Source: Catenovulum maritimum
GTDB lineage: Bacteria > Pseudomonadota > Gammaproteobacteria > Enterobacterales > Alteromonadaceae
Length of the DNA stretch: 64,000 bases
Assembly (NCBI RefSeq): GCF_001050375.1
Contig: NZ_KQ130490.1
Span: forward strand, 116,351 to 180,350
Direction: 5' to 3'
Part shown: piece by piece, positions 47,601 to 57,400 of the stretch
Numbering within the stretch: the stretch's first letter is position 1
Layout of the letters: each line of letters starts with the position of its first letter
Made by a program: the position numbers and the translations under genes
Notes under the pieces: model-generated
The model's database searches: none
The model's input: the letters and a program-made list of their open reading frames with translations, nothing else
Told to the model about the DNA's origin: nothing

Positions 47601-49799
47601 GTGAACAACCATAAAGTTACCGCAGCTGTGGTGGGTTATACAGGTAATGTAACTTTTAGCGCATCGGCAAATGGTCAAATTGGTAACAAACTTAGTGTTA
47701 ATTCGGGCAATAATCAACGCGGTGCCGTGGGGAATATATTACCAGAAGCGTTAGTGGTTGTAGTAACTGATTCTGGCGCCAATGTGGTTTCAAACGCGCG
47801 AGTGAAATTTGTCGTGACGAAAGGTAATGGTGTGTTTTCGACAAATAGCACCACCACAGTTGAAAAACTCACTGATTCTGATGGTCGCGCTTCTGTTGCG
47901 TATAAATTAGGTACGCTCACAGGCATTGATGCCCAGCGTATTACCGCCACTTTAATTGATGCGCCAGAAGGGCAGGTTATAACCGCAGGCTTCAGCGCAA
48001 CTGCGTTTGTGCCAGCTGATCCTGGTCAGACCACAATTACAGGCGTGGTATTAGATAACCAAGAAACACCCATTCCAAACGTAACGATTCGCGTTGAAGA
48101 TAGCACTCGTGAAGCGGTGACGAATGAAAATGGTCGTTTTGTCATTACCCAAGCGCCCGTTGGTCCTGTGCATTTAATTGCAGATGGATCAACCACCACT
48201 GTTGAAGGTGAATTTCCATCATTGGGTTACAATTTAGTCACTGTTGCGGGGGTCGCTAATCCATTATCTGCGCCTATTTATATGGTGAAACTCGATACTG
48301 AAAATGCGGTTTATGCAGGTAATGAGGATGTGAGTTTAACTCTAGATGAATTCCCTGGTTTTAAATTAGACATTAAAAAAGACTCGGTGACTTTCCCTGA
48401 TGGTAGCCGTCAAGGGTTAATTTCGGTTACACCGGTTAACGCTGGTACTGTGCCTATGGCACCGCCAAACGGTATGCAACCTCAATTTATTGTCACCATT
48501 CAACCAACAGGCACTAAATTTGATCCGCCAGCTAAACTCACTTTACCGAACGTTGATGCCCATCAAGCGGGCGCTCAAGTCGAAATGTACTCGTTCGACC
48601 ATGATTTAGAAGAATTTGTTGCAGTTGGTTTAGGTACTGTCAGTGAAGATGGCACAGTGGTGGTTTCTAATCCAGGGGTTGGGGTAATAAAAGCGGGTTG
48701 GCATTGTGGCTCGCAACCAGGTGGTCAATCTTGTGCGCATAACTGCCCAATTTGTCAGGATTGCGATGGTGAATGTAACTGCGTGCCTGCTGAAGGTGAT
48801 CCTAGATTGGCGGGGATGGATCAAGAAGGCGATTGTAAAAAACCAGAATGCCAGGAAGGTTCACTAGCAAGGGTAAATGATGATGCTGATGTACCAGAGG
48901 ATGAAGAGACTGGCGATTGTAAATCACCGGCATGTGAAAATGGCACTGTGACCGAAGTAGTTGATAATTCAGACGAAAGTTTATGCACTACTTGCGGCGA
49001 AAATGGCCCAGAACCTAAACCAGACGGCCATGTGCCACCTGAAGATAAATGTATTGTTTGTGAAGACGGTAAAGAAACTAAAAAACCAGATAACGAAATT
49101 AGCAGCACTTCCATTACCTTTAACGGCGTTAAAAACTTTATTGCTGATGTGAATAAGGTGCTCGACTTTTTAGGCGCTGACCGAAAAATTCCAGAAATCG
49201 CGTTATCACTGAGTAACAGCGTTAAAGAAGTATGTTGTACCCAACTTAATGGCGAAATGACCCGTGAAGAAAAAGACGAGGGTACGGTTATTTTCCCTCG
49301 TTGGAGTTATGCATGGACACCAACTATCCCACCTTGGTCTGGCGACTACACATTTGAAGTGTTAGGCCGCTCAATTGGTATTGCTTACGGTGTTCGGTTT
49401 GAAGTCGGGTTTGATGGAAAATTTAGCATTAACCGTACTAAACGTGAATGCCAAGGTGATAACTGTTGGGGTGGTGAAGTCAAAGGCGACTTAGGTGTTG
49501 GTGGTGGTCCATTTGGTAGCGTGCCAAATCCAGGTTCGTCGCCAACCGAATGTGGTCCACCTAATGATAAACGACCATGTGACATCATTAGAATTGAAGG
49601 TAAAATCAAAACTGGTATTAATATTCAAGCTGGAGTGAATTGTGAAAAAGTCACAGGTGGTATTGGCCACAACGGGGTTTCTGCTGAAGCAACCATAATC
49701 GTGGCTGAAGGCTCATGGGTTGAAACAGGCGGCAGTACAAGTATTCAATTGGTTAATTCTGGCAGCATTGCCACCATAGATATTCCGTTACCAAATTAA
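44682..49799 (+). CDS. Giant multidomain outer-membrane lipoprotein with calcium-type (TSP3-like) repeat array
   Basis: 1,705 residues. Lipobox LLPAC (C25). Order: PKD-like domain (about 34-125), carboxypeptidase-regulatory-like beta domain (about 130-210), nine tandem 35-residue Asp-rich TSP3-like repeats (348-662) plus a degenerate tenth, glucodextranase/Ig-like units (about 720-885), two Big_1/invasin-like domains (about 890-1115), another CarboxypepD-like domain (about 1118-1180), a ZU5-like beta region ending GVGVIKAGWHCG, a cysteine-rich segment (about 1340-1470, repeated CxxC) and a C-terminal beta domain. ATG 44682 follows GGAG. First gene of the locus; five short genes and the 3,443-residue protein follow with small gaps. 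It is probably a surface adhesin or matrix scaffold stiffened by calcium. No catalytic domain was seen. Confidence 0.8.
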   Translation: MLCGKNYQRWLQGCLLVTTLLLPACSKNDNDPESSTNQSPSVSITGNAQVTEGDSLTLQANALDTDGTISSYQWSLQSGSGVTLGANTASSLIINTEDITADTDVIVSVTVTDNNGATASDSHSFTVKRITSSLTLMGMVTDQPLPNALVKITIGTDTFEVQTGSDGSYSILLEVDQANVNKLVKLVAEGNPTTHPGVVFVSQLPAFNTLSTQAGEDGILTEEENFSINITNVTTAEAALLQRANQGEDVTTETQLNQLLSQQNVTDKLKLSALIKLVVDDANYDLPNGVADTLVLVVDSVNQQNFEAFVNSQDANLLTATIEVIVQDENLVKIGGENQDFDNDGVLDVVDAFPFDPNESVDTDMDGKGNNADTDDDNDQVADVDDAFPLDPNESIDTDMDGTGNNADTDDDNDQVADVDDAFPLDPNESVDTDMDGTGNNADTDDDNDQVADVDDAFPLDANESVDTDMDGTGNNADTDDDNDQIADVVDAFPLDPNESVDTDMDGTGNNADTDDDNDQVADVDDAFPLDPNESIDTDMDGTGNNADTDDDNDQVADVDDAFPLDPNESVDTDMDGTGNNADTDDDNDQVADVDDAFPLDPNESVDTDMDGTGNNADTDDDNDQVADVDDAFPLDPNESIDTDMDGTGNNADTDDDNDQIADVNDAYPLISIGDLVDTDKDGIPDDCDQACIDLGMMADEDDDGNGIPDVDEVDQVAVQILTPESLITVGTSPITVAGSVSSDATISLNGVNITNDNGNFSGEVALKEGSNTIEARAVRGTQIQTDTISVSLDKTPPYLTIDSHQDQQTVYTSSITVTGLVNDIVRGTIEESQANVTVNGTAASIQNRSYSATNISLQEGTNTITVSGADQVGNTSSVEIDLVYQVLLGKRIELESGDGQDAIINNTLNDPLVVQVLDDNNEPVQDAAVVFRVAQGSGAVAVGTENQGRAVVVDSDENGMASTQFKLGARTGVNNHKVTAAVVGYTGNVTFSASANGQIGNKLSVNSGNNQRGAVGNILPEALVVVVTDSGANVVSNARVKFVVTKGNGVFSTNSTTTVEKLTDSDGRASVAYKLGTLTGIDAQRITATLIDAPEGQVITAGFSATAFVPADPGQTTITGVVLDNQETPIPNVTIRVEDSTREAVTNENGRFVITQAPVGPVHLIADGSTTTVEGEFPSLGYNLVTVAGVANPLSAPIYMVKLDTENAVYAGNEDVSLTLDEFPGFKLDIKKDSVTFPDGSRQGLISVTPVNAGTVPMAPPNGMQPQFIVTIQPTGTKFDPPAKLTLPNVDAHQAGAQVEMYSFDHDLEEFVAVGLGTVSEDGTVVVSNPGVGVIKAGWHCGSQPGGQSCAHNCPICQDCDGECNCVPAEGDPRLAGMDQEGDCKKPECQEGSLARVNDDADVPEDEETGDCKSPACENGTVTEVVDNSDESLCTTCGENGPEPKPDGHVPPEDKCIVCEDGKETKKPDNEISSTSITFNGVKNFIADVNKVLDFLGADRKIPEIALSLSNSVKEVCCTQLNGEMTREEKDEGTVIFPRWSYAWTPTIPPWSGDYTFEVLGRSIGIAYGVRFEVGFDGKFSINRTKRECQGDNCWGGEVKGDLGVGGGPFGSVPNPGSSPTECGPPNDKRPCDIIRIEGKIKTGINIQAGVNCEKVTGGIGHNGVSAEATIIVAEGSWVETGGSTSIQLVNSGSIATIDIPLPN
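45723..46667 (+). repeat. Nine tandem 105-bp repeats encoding Asp-rich 35-residue units
   Basis: Nine in-frame copies of a 105-base unit run without interruption, followed by a diverged tenth. The unit encodes DAFPLDPNES then a V/I switch then DTDMDGTGNNADTDDDND. Differences between copies are mostly synonymous or V/I and single-residue switches (K for T in copy 1, A for P in copy 4). Each unit carries DxDxDG-type calcium loops. Near identity at DNA level predicts copy-number variation by recombination or slippage. Confidence 0.95.
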
Positions 49800-49809
49800 G
49801 GAGCAAAGA

Positions 49810-50427
49810 GTGACTCTAAAAAGTAAGCACGCTTGGTTGAATGTGATTTGTTTAATCTTATTCAGTTTCTCATTATCTGCTCAGCAAACTTTTTGGGCGA
49901 TGCCAACCTTTGACGTTGGTGAAGCTAAAGAGGGGGTGATTAGTGTTGAGCAGGTTTTTCATTATGAATTATTTCAGCCAAAACAAGGGTATGAAAAAGT
50001 GCGTTTGGTACAACGTAAATATGCTTCGTTATCTTCTGCTGAAGAAGCCTTTGTTGCTCGAATGTCAGCAATTGCGTCCCTTGATTATCAGTGGTGGTTA
50101 GATACTTGGGAAGTCGACTCGAAACAATTAGCGCTGAATTATTATGCCAACAAAGGGTTAGACCAAACTTACTGGTTAGATACTTGGCAGAAACAATTCG
50201 TCGGTCGAAAAATCACCTATAAACAAAAAATCGTGTTACCTGAACATACCATCATTATTTATAACGTTGCTGCGCCAAACGGCAAACCTGGTCCGATTGA
50301 TTTACCTGTGGTGTTTGAACAGGCAAAACAAGAATGGTTGGTTAGTTTAGATTTACGTCGCGCACCATTATTACGCTATAGCCCATGGATAAAAGGCTTG
50401 GATAAAAAGGAGATAGTGTATGAGTAA
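49810..50427 (+). CDS. Secreted protein of unknown function, related to the next gene product
   Basis: 205 residues, GTG start behind AAGGAGCAAAGA, beginning 10 bases after the large lipoprotein stop. A signal peptide (about 1-23, ending SLSA) precedes a mature protein beginning QQTFWAMP. It contains SLDYQWWLDTWEVDS and a second YWLDTWQKQF, so it has a duplicated WLDTW motif. The next protein has NFDWWLSNWNQ in the equivalent place, suggesting paralogy. No family recognised. Its stop overlaps the next start by 8 bases (ATGAGTAA). Confidence 0.65.
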   Translation: MTLKSKHAWLNVICLILFSFSLSAQQTFWAMPTFDVGEAKEGVISVEQVFHYELFQPKQGYEKVRLVQRKYASLSSAEEAFVARMSAIASLDYQWWLDTWEVDSKQLALNYYANKGLDQTYWLDTWQKQFVGRKITYKQKIVLPEHTIIIYNVAAPNGKPGPIDLPVVFEQAKQEWLVSLDLRRAPLLRYSPWIKGLDKKEIVYE

Positions 50428-50980
50428 ATTTATGCGTAACAGGGTTCGCCTGTTTATAACCTTATTAGTTAGCTTTCCTTTGGTGGTGTCGGCTGCTACT
50501 AGTCGTTTTGAAGAGCAAGGCGAACGCTCATTTACCCTAGTTGAACATTATAAATATCATCGTATGCAATACAAAGACGCTTTGATTAAACAATTTTATG
50601 AGCAAAGACGAGATGCAAATGAAGGTGCAGATCGTCAATTAATCCAATTTATTTCGGCGTTACGCAAAGATAATTTTGATTGGTGGTTAAGTAATTGGAA
50701 CCAAAATACTCAAGTAGATTGGCAGCAGAAAACAGAGCTTAAAAAAGCCCGTCGAGTTTATAACTACTGGCGTGCAACCGTAACTAAACAATCGTCTGTG
50801 CGACTTAAAGATTACATTTTAATTGGACAATACGTGTTGGTTGGGGTGCAGATTGATAACGAATATCACTTGCTACCATTTGAATTAGAAAACGGATATT
50901 GGCGAATTGATCAGGCGTATATGAATGCGGTGTTTTTCCAAAAATTGAAACAGCGATTAGATGCTGAGTTGGCTAATTAA
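50420..50980 (+). CDS. Secreted protein of unknown function, paralogue of the preceding product
   Basis: 186 residues. Signal peptide (about 1-26, ending VVSAA). The mature part is rich in aromatic and charged residues (VEHYKYHRMQYKD, NFDWWLSNWNQ, RRVYNYWRA) and ends with a beta-rich region (DYILIGQYVLVGVQIDNEYH) like the VLPEHTIIIYNVAAP region of the preceding protein. It is translationally coupled to it. No cysteine pairs or metal motifs. Perhaps an accessory subunit or chaperone for the large secreted proteins of this locus, an inference from position. Confidence 0.62.
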   Translation: MSKFMRNRVRLFITLLVSFPLVVSAATSRFEEQGERSFTLVEHYKYHRMQYKDALIKQFYEQRRDANEGADRQLIQFISALRKDNFDWWLSNWNQNTQVDWQQKTELKKARRVYNYWRATVTKQSSVRLKDYILIGQYVLVGVQIDNEYHLLPFELENGYWRIDQAYMNAVFFQKLKQRLDAELAN

Positions 50981-50982
50981 GT

Positions 50983-51450
50983 ATGGCAAAAATTTTATAT
51001 CAATCAGACGATAAATTGGTCATTTCCGCCTTTCCAAAATGTATCGCATTGGTGGTTGCGGCTTTTTTAGTGGCGTTTTGGCTAGCCGCCGCAACCAAAG
51101 AAGAAAGTTTAAAACTAGCCGATTATTTAATTTTTAATGGCGTTTGTTTAGTGGTGTTGGCAATACAAAGAAGCCGCAAAGTGATTTTTGACAAGCGTAG
51201 TCATTCGGTTGTGATTCATAACCGATTTTTATGGATGAAATCGGAAGATTGGTTTGCATTAAAAGATGTTAGCCAAGTGGAAATGGTTTATGGCAAGGGG
51301 GGCAGGTATGCCAAGGGTGGTGCAGTTTACTTGCATGTGAAAGATAAACAAAAGGCGATTGTCGATTCTGATATTTGTTTTGGTAATGTTCAGCGTAATA
51401 TCAGAATTAAAAACGAAATTGCAGAGTGGTTGAAGTTGAATGTAACCTAA
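50983..51450 (+). CDS. Small membrane protein with PH-like cytoplasmic domain
   Basis: 155 residues. Two adjacent hydrophobic segments (about 20-37 and 47-62) are followed by a beta-strand-rich domain with RSRKVIFDKRSHSVVIHNRF and EDWFALKDVSQVEMVYGKGG, resembling bacterial PH-like membrane proteins (photosystem-assembly Ycf48-unlike; DUF-type). No signal peptide cleavage site. It begins 2 bases after the previous stop. It could sit in the inner membrane and assist export or sensing for the locus. Confidence 0.6.
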   Translation: MAKILYQSDDKLVISAFPKCIALVVAAFLVAFWLAAATKEESLKLADYLIFNGVCLVVLAIQRSRKVIFDKRSHSVVIHNRFLWMKSEDWFALKDVSQVEMVYGKGGRYAKGGAVYLHVKDKQKAIVDSDICFGNVQRNIRIKNEIAEWLKLNVT

Positions 51451-51467
51451 AACTATGGTGTCAGCTA

Positions 51468-54400
51468 ATGAAAAACTTTATCCAGACTGGACGAATACTG
51501 CTAGCAACCTGCTTTTTAAGCGGTGCTTTGGCATCTTCAGCTAAAGCTGAAGAGCTGGATGAAAACTGTGTGGTCAATATTTTAAATAGAACCATACAGG
51601 TAGCAGAAAATGGTGGCTGGTCACTGCCAAATGTTCCTTCAAATCAAGGTGCGGTGAGAGCGCGTGCAACTTGTGAGGGTGAAGATGGAGCGACTTCATC
51701 TGGGCAGTCGGGGTATTTTAATTTACTTACGAATGGCATTACTCGAGTTGGTGAAATTCAGTTTGTTGAACAAGAGCCTGTGCCTGTTCGCATTAGTTTT
51801 TTAACCACAATTCAAATCAACTTAACCGCGTTAGGCCAAACTTATCAACTGGATGTAACCGCCGAATATCCCAATGGCATGATAGATAATGTAACCCCTT
51901 CTACTTCAGGTATTAATTACACCAGTTCTAACGCAGCGATTGCGAATGTTAACGCCAACGGTTTAATTTCTGCGGTGGGAAGTGGTAATGCATTAATTAC
52001 CGCTAGTAAAGATGGCCAAGTTGCGACTCGTTTAGTTCGAGTGAGTTTTACTGGCGACCAAGATGGAGATGGTTTGCCTGATGATTATGAAACCGCGAAT
52101 GGTTTAGATCCAAATGACCCAGCCGATGCATTTGAAGATAGAGATAACGACGGTTTAAGTGCGTTAGATGAATACCTTTCTGGTACTGACTTAAATTCAG
52201 CCGATACCGACGGCGATGGTATTCAAGATGGTGAAGAAATTCAGTCTGGTCAGGATGGTTTTATTACCAATGCATTACTTGCCGATTCCGACGGTGATGG
52301 TTTATCTGATTTTATTGAAGTTACTTTAGGTTCTTCGCCAAATGATAGTGCTGATGCCGATTATGAAAATGCGGTGAGCGCAATTAGTGTTTCACCTGCC
52401 AGCGTAGTGATGACGTTTAATGGCATCGACAGTGAAGTCAGCACTCAATTGACCGTAACCGCAACCTTAATTGATAACACCACATTAGATGTTACTGCAA
52501 AATCAAACGGTACTAATTATCAATCAAGTGATTTAGCCACTGTTAGCTTTGGTTTAACTGACGGCCAAATATTTGGTAGCGCAGAAGGTAATGCGATAGT
52601 AACTGTGAGTTTATTTGAATTATCAGCCGAAGTACCTGTAACCGTTGAGAGTTTCCAACCAGCGGGTATTTCGTCATTATCCTTTAGTGGTACCGCTTAC
52701 GATAATGATGTACAGGGAAACTATGTATATATCGCTGCAGGTGGCTCTGGTTTACATATAGTGGATACCAGCGATAAGCAAAATCCAGAGGTAATTACAA
52801 CGTTAGCAACCAGTGGCACAGCGCGTGATGTTAAAGTGGTTGGCGCTTATGCGTTTGTTGCTGTTGCTAATAATGGTTTAGATATTATTAATGTTAGTGA
52901 TGTAAACCAACCCAGCTTAGTTAGCAATATAGTCACGAATGGCACAGCGGTAGACCTAGCTGCGCAGAATAACCATATCTTTGTTGCTAATGATAATGGC
53001 GGCTTTGAGATTATTAATGTTGAAGATGTGAGCGCGCCATTCAGCGTCGCTAAATTTGATAATTTAGGCCGTATTATTAGTGTTGATGTTTCAAACGATA
53101 GAGCGGTTGTCGCTAATAGTTCAGCTGTGATTGTATTAGATATTAGTGACTTAACCTCACCCATGCGGTTAGGCAGTATTAATATTGGTAATATTCGTGC
53201 TGTGGTGATGGACGGCGATTATGCTTATGTTGCTTGTTATACCTGTGGTTACAAAGTAATTAATATCAGTGATCCAATGCGACCAACCATTGTTGGTGGC
53301 GATACTCGCTTTTATCCATCAGATGTTGAGTTAACTAATGGTTTTGCTTTTTTTAGCGATATTTTATTTGTTAATGCCGTGCCTTTCGTTAATATCGTAG
53401 ATCCTGAAAATTCAATTTTCCAAGGCATTATTGATATTCGCCAGTTTGGTGATCGCGATGCGAATTCGTTATCAATTGATGCGGGTTTTGTTTATTCAAC
53501 CGCGAGCAATCGGTTATACATTTCACAATATCGAATTTTAAACGATAACCAAGGCGTACCACCAAGCGTTTCAATACTGTCACCACCTGACGGTGATGTT
53601 GTGGTAGAAGGCAGCCGCATTTTAGTTCGAGCAGAAGCCAGTGATGATATTGCTGTTGCCACTGTGCAAGTTAGAGTAAATGGCACCATAGTCGCGTCAG
53701 ATACTACTCGCCCTTACGAAGTCCCCATTACTGTTCCCGCTGGTATTACTAGCATGAATATTTTGGTTGAAGGCATAGATTTTGGTAACAACATTGGTGA
53801 TGATATTGCGTTATTAACGGTTGAACCGGATGAAGATAATGATGGCTTAGGCGATAACGAAGAAGTTTTCACTTTTAATACAGATCCTGAAGATCCAGAT
53901 ACAGATAAAGATGGTTTATTAGATGGCATTGAAGTTGAACTAGGCACTGATCCACTTGATACCGATTCAGATGATGATGGTTTGTCAGATGGTGATGAAG
54001 TCAGCGCGGGTACAGATCCACTTAACCCAGATGTTACCCCGCCAGAGGTAAGTTCGGTTTCACCTGCCGATGCCTCAACAGAAATTTGTGAAAATACCAA
54101 TATTAGCGTGGTATTTAATGAAGCGATATTACGTAAATCTTTAATCAATGAAAGCATTAAATTAATTGCAGAAGACACCAGTGTTTTAGTTGGTGCGCAA
54201 AGCTTGGTGACCAATAATACTGAGCTAGTATTTAACCCAACCGAGATATTAGCGGATAACTCGAGTTACACAGTTGAAGTCAGTGGGGTACGTGATGAAG
54301 CGGGTAATCCACTCGCTGCCACTTTTACGTCAACATTCACGACAGGTAATTGTGTGGATGAAGATAGACCGAGTTTAATTGATATCAGTCCTGTTAATGG

Positions 54401-57400
54401 TTCGAGCAATATTCCTGTCAATGCGGTAATTACCGCTATTTTAAGCGAACCAATAGATCCTGTTTCGGTTACCGAAGAAAGCATGTATGTAGTTGACCAA
54501 TCTAGCGGTCAACGCATTGGAGGCATTTTAGATATTGCTGAAAATAACTCTGCAATTTCGTTTATCCCAAATGTGCCTCTATTAGTTGGTCGTCGACATT
54601 ACGTTTACCTAACCAGTGCGATTAAAGATACCTTTAACAACCCGTTTATTGGTACATCACGTTGGTTTGATACCTCATTTGATACCGATGGTGCAGGGCC
54701 GCAAGTGGTATCGACTTCTATGCTTGATGAAGCGACTAACATTCCAGTGAATGCATTGCCTGCTGTACGGTTTAGTGAAGCAATTAATGCTCTATATTTA
54801 ACTGATATTCAATTATTAGATTCGGTTGGTGCAAGCGTGGCTGTGAGTCGTTCATTAAGTAACGACAGACGGCGCGTGGTGTTATCGCCAGTACAAACAC
54901 TTACTGCGAATGAAAGTTATACCTTATGGATTGATGGCGTTCAGGATCTCAGTGGTAATTTATTAGCCAACCCTGTTGAAGTTAATTTCACAACAGGCGA
55001 AGAAGCTGACACCAGTACAGGTTCGTCAATTCGTTGGAGCATTCCAAATAATGCTAAAAATGTTGCACGTAATCCTTTATTAACGGTCGACTTATCTGAA
55101 GCAATTGATCCAACCACAATTAACAGCAGTAGTTTTTACTTGCACGACAGTTCGGCTAATCGTTCAATTGCGGGACAAAGCGTGTTATCGCAAGATGGCA
55201 CAAGACTGACCTTTATTCCAAATGAACCACTACGCGAAGATCATTTATTCTATTTTTATGTTGGTTATAGCCCGTACTTAACTGATTTATCAGGTAATTT
55301 GGTTGCGCAAAATAATTATCATTATTTTTATACGGGTCGAGACCTTGATAACGAAACTATTAGTGTTTCCGCCAGTAATTTAGGTTTAGGTAACGACCAA
55401 GTGCCAATTAATACTCGCTTGATTATATATATGGACCAAATTATTAGTGATAGTTGTCCGCTTGCCGATGCGGTGAGCTTAATGACAGGTGAAACTGAAA
55501 TTGAGATGACAGCTAGTTTAGCCAATGATCGCCGCACTATCACAATTAACCCAACTGAAAATTTAACGGGTTTAACTGAGTATAATTTAGCGATTAATGG
55601 TTTATGTGATTATGCAGGCAATGCTTCTGAAAGTTATCAACTTAGCTTTACCACATTAGATACCACAGATGTAGATAACTCAGGACCGAGCTTAGTTGAA
55701 ATAACGCCAACTCATACCAGTACAGATGTGGGTGTAACCACTCAAGTGGTATTAACTTACGATGAAATTGTCGATGTGCGTTCCGCACCACCAATTAAAG
55801 GCGCAGGCATTACTGTACCTGGTAGTTATCAGGTTGTTGGTAATACCATTACCTTTACCCCTGATATTTTACTACCAGGCAGTACACGTTTTACAACTGA
55901 ACTTTATTACAATGTACCTGATTTAGTCGGTAATACTCGTTATGGTGGCACTCGTTATTTTGATACTCAAAGTGTTGAAGATACAGATTCACCTAGTGTA
56001 TTAGCGATTTCACCTGCGGATACTTCAACTGATATTCATCCAGCGCAAACTGTGGTAGTGAGCTTTAATGAACCAGTTGATTTAAGCACGCTCAACAGTG
56101 ATAACTTAGCCTTATTCCACAACGGTAGCGTGTTAAATAGCAACATTACTCGCTCAGCTGATGGTCGTCAGGTCAGTTTATCTGCATCGTTACCGCATAA
56201 CGCAATTATTTCGGTGGTGATGACTCATGGCATACAAGATTTAGCAGGCAATGCAATTACCCCATTGGTGAGTTCATTTACCACAGGAGTGGCTGATAGT
56301 GATACCACTCGTCCTCGTATTATTGCCCAAGTGCCAGTTAATGGTTCAAATGGTTGGACCGATATTAATGAAATTTATTTCTACACCAGTGAAGCGATAG
56401 ATGAAAGCAGTTTGGCAGGAACATTTAACTTGGCTGAAAATGGGGTATTAGCGCAAGTTGAGATTGATCTGTTAGGTGATGGTCGCATCATTCGAGTGAC
56501 CAAAGATACCCCATTTGTTGATGATGGCTTAATTCAAGTTTACTGGAGCAGTGAGGTTACTGATTTATCGGATAATCCACTCAATAACTACAATGGCTAT
56601 TTTAATACTTCAAATAGTAATGATGGTTTAGGTATTCGTCCTAGAGTGGAAACTTTCTTCCCAACAGCTAATAGCAGTGGTACACCACTCAATGCAATTT
56701 TACTGACTCGCTTTAGCGAAGAAATGGATCTTGCTAGCTTCACCGAAGAAAGTGTCATTCTGTACAATGTCACTGATAATTGGAGCGTAATGGCAAGAAC
56801 CATTACCTTAGATGAAACAGGCCGAATTGCGCAGGTTGTTGCAGACGAAGGTTTGGTGGTTGATAACCAATATTACCTCTGGTTCTCAACTGCACTACTG
56901 GATACAGATGGCGATAATTTACAAGGTAACTCGGCAACTTATTTTTATACCGATCCAGATTCGGTTGCTGATGATACTCAACCAACGGTTGAAATAATGA
57001 GTCCACCTGATGGTGAACTCAATGTTGGCACAAATGCTTGGTTTGCAACACGATTTAACGAGCAAATTAATCCAATTACGTTTGCGGTAGATAACGCGAT
57101 TAATATCCAGTTTGCCGAAGATAATCGCACTGTACGTTACAATATGTTACAGCCGCTTGCTGCAGAAACTGAAGTGACACTGAATAGCCCAGCAATGACA
57201 GACCTTGCAGGCAATGCAACTGTTGGCAGCCAAGTTCAGTTTATGACAGCCAAGGGTCCTGATTTTAATCAACCTGATGTGCTTGATGTATCAGTGTTTA
57301 ATAATCAACAAAATATTGCACTGAACAGTGTATTTGAATGGACCTTTAATGAGCCGATTGATCCAATTAGTGTGACTAGCTCAGGTGTGTATATTTACGA

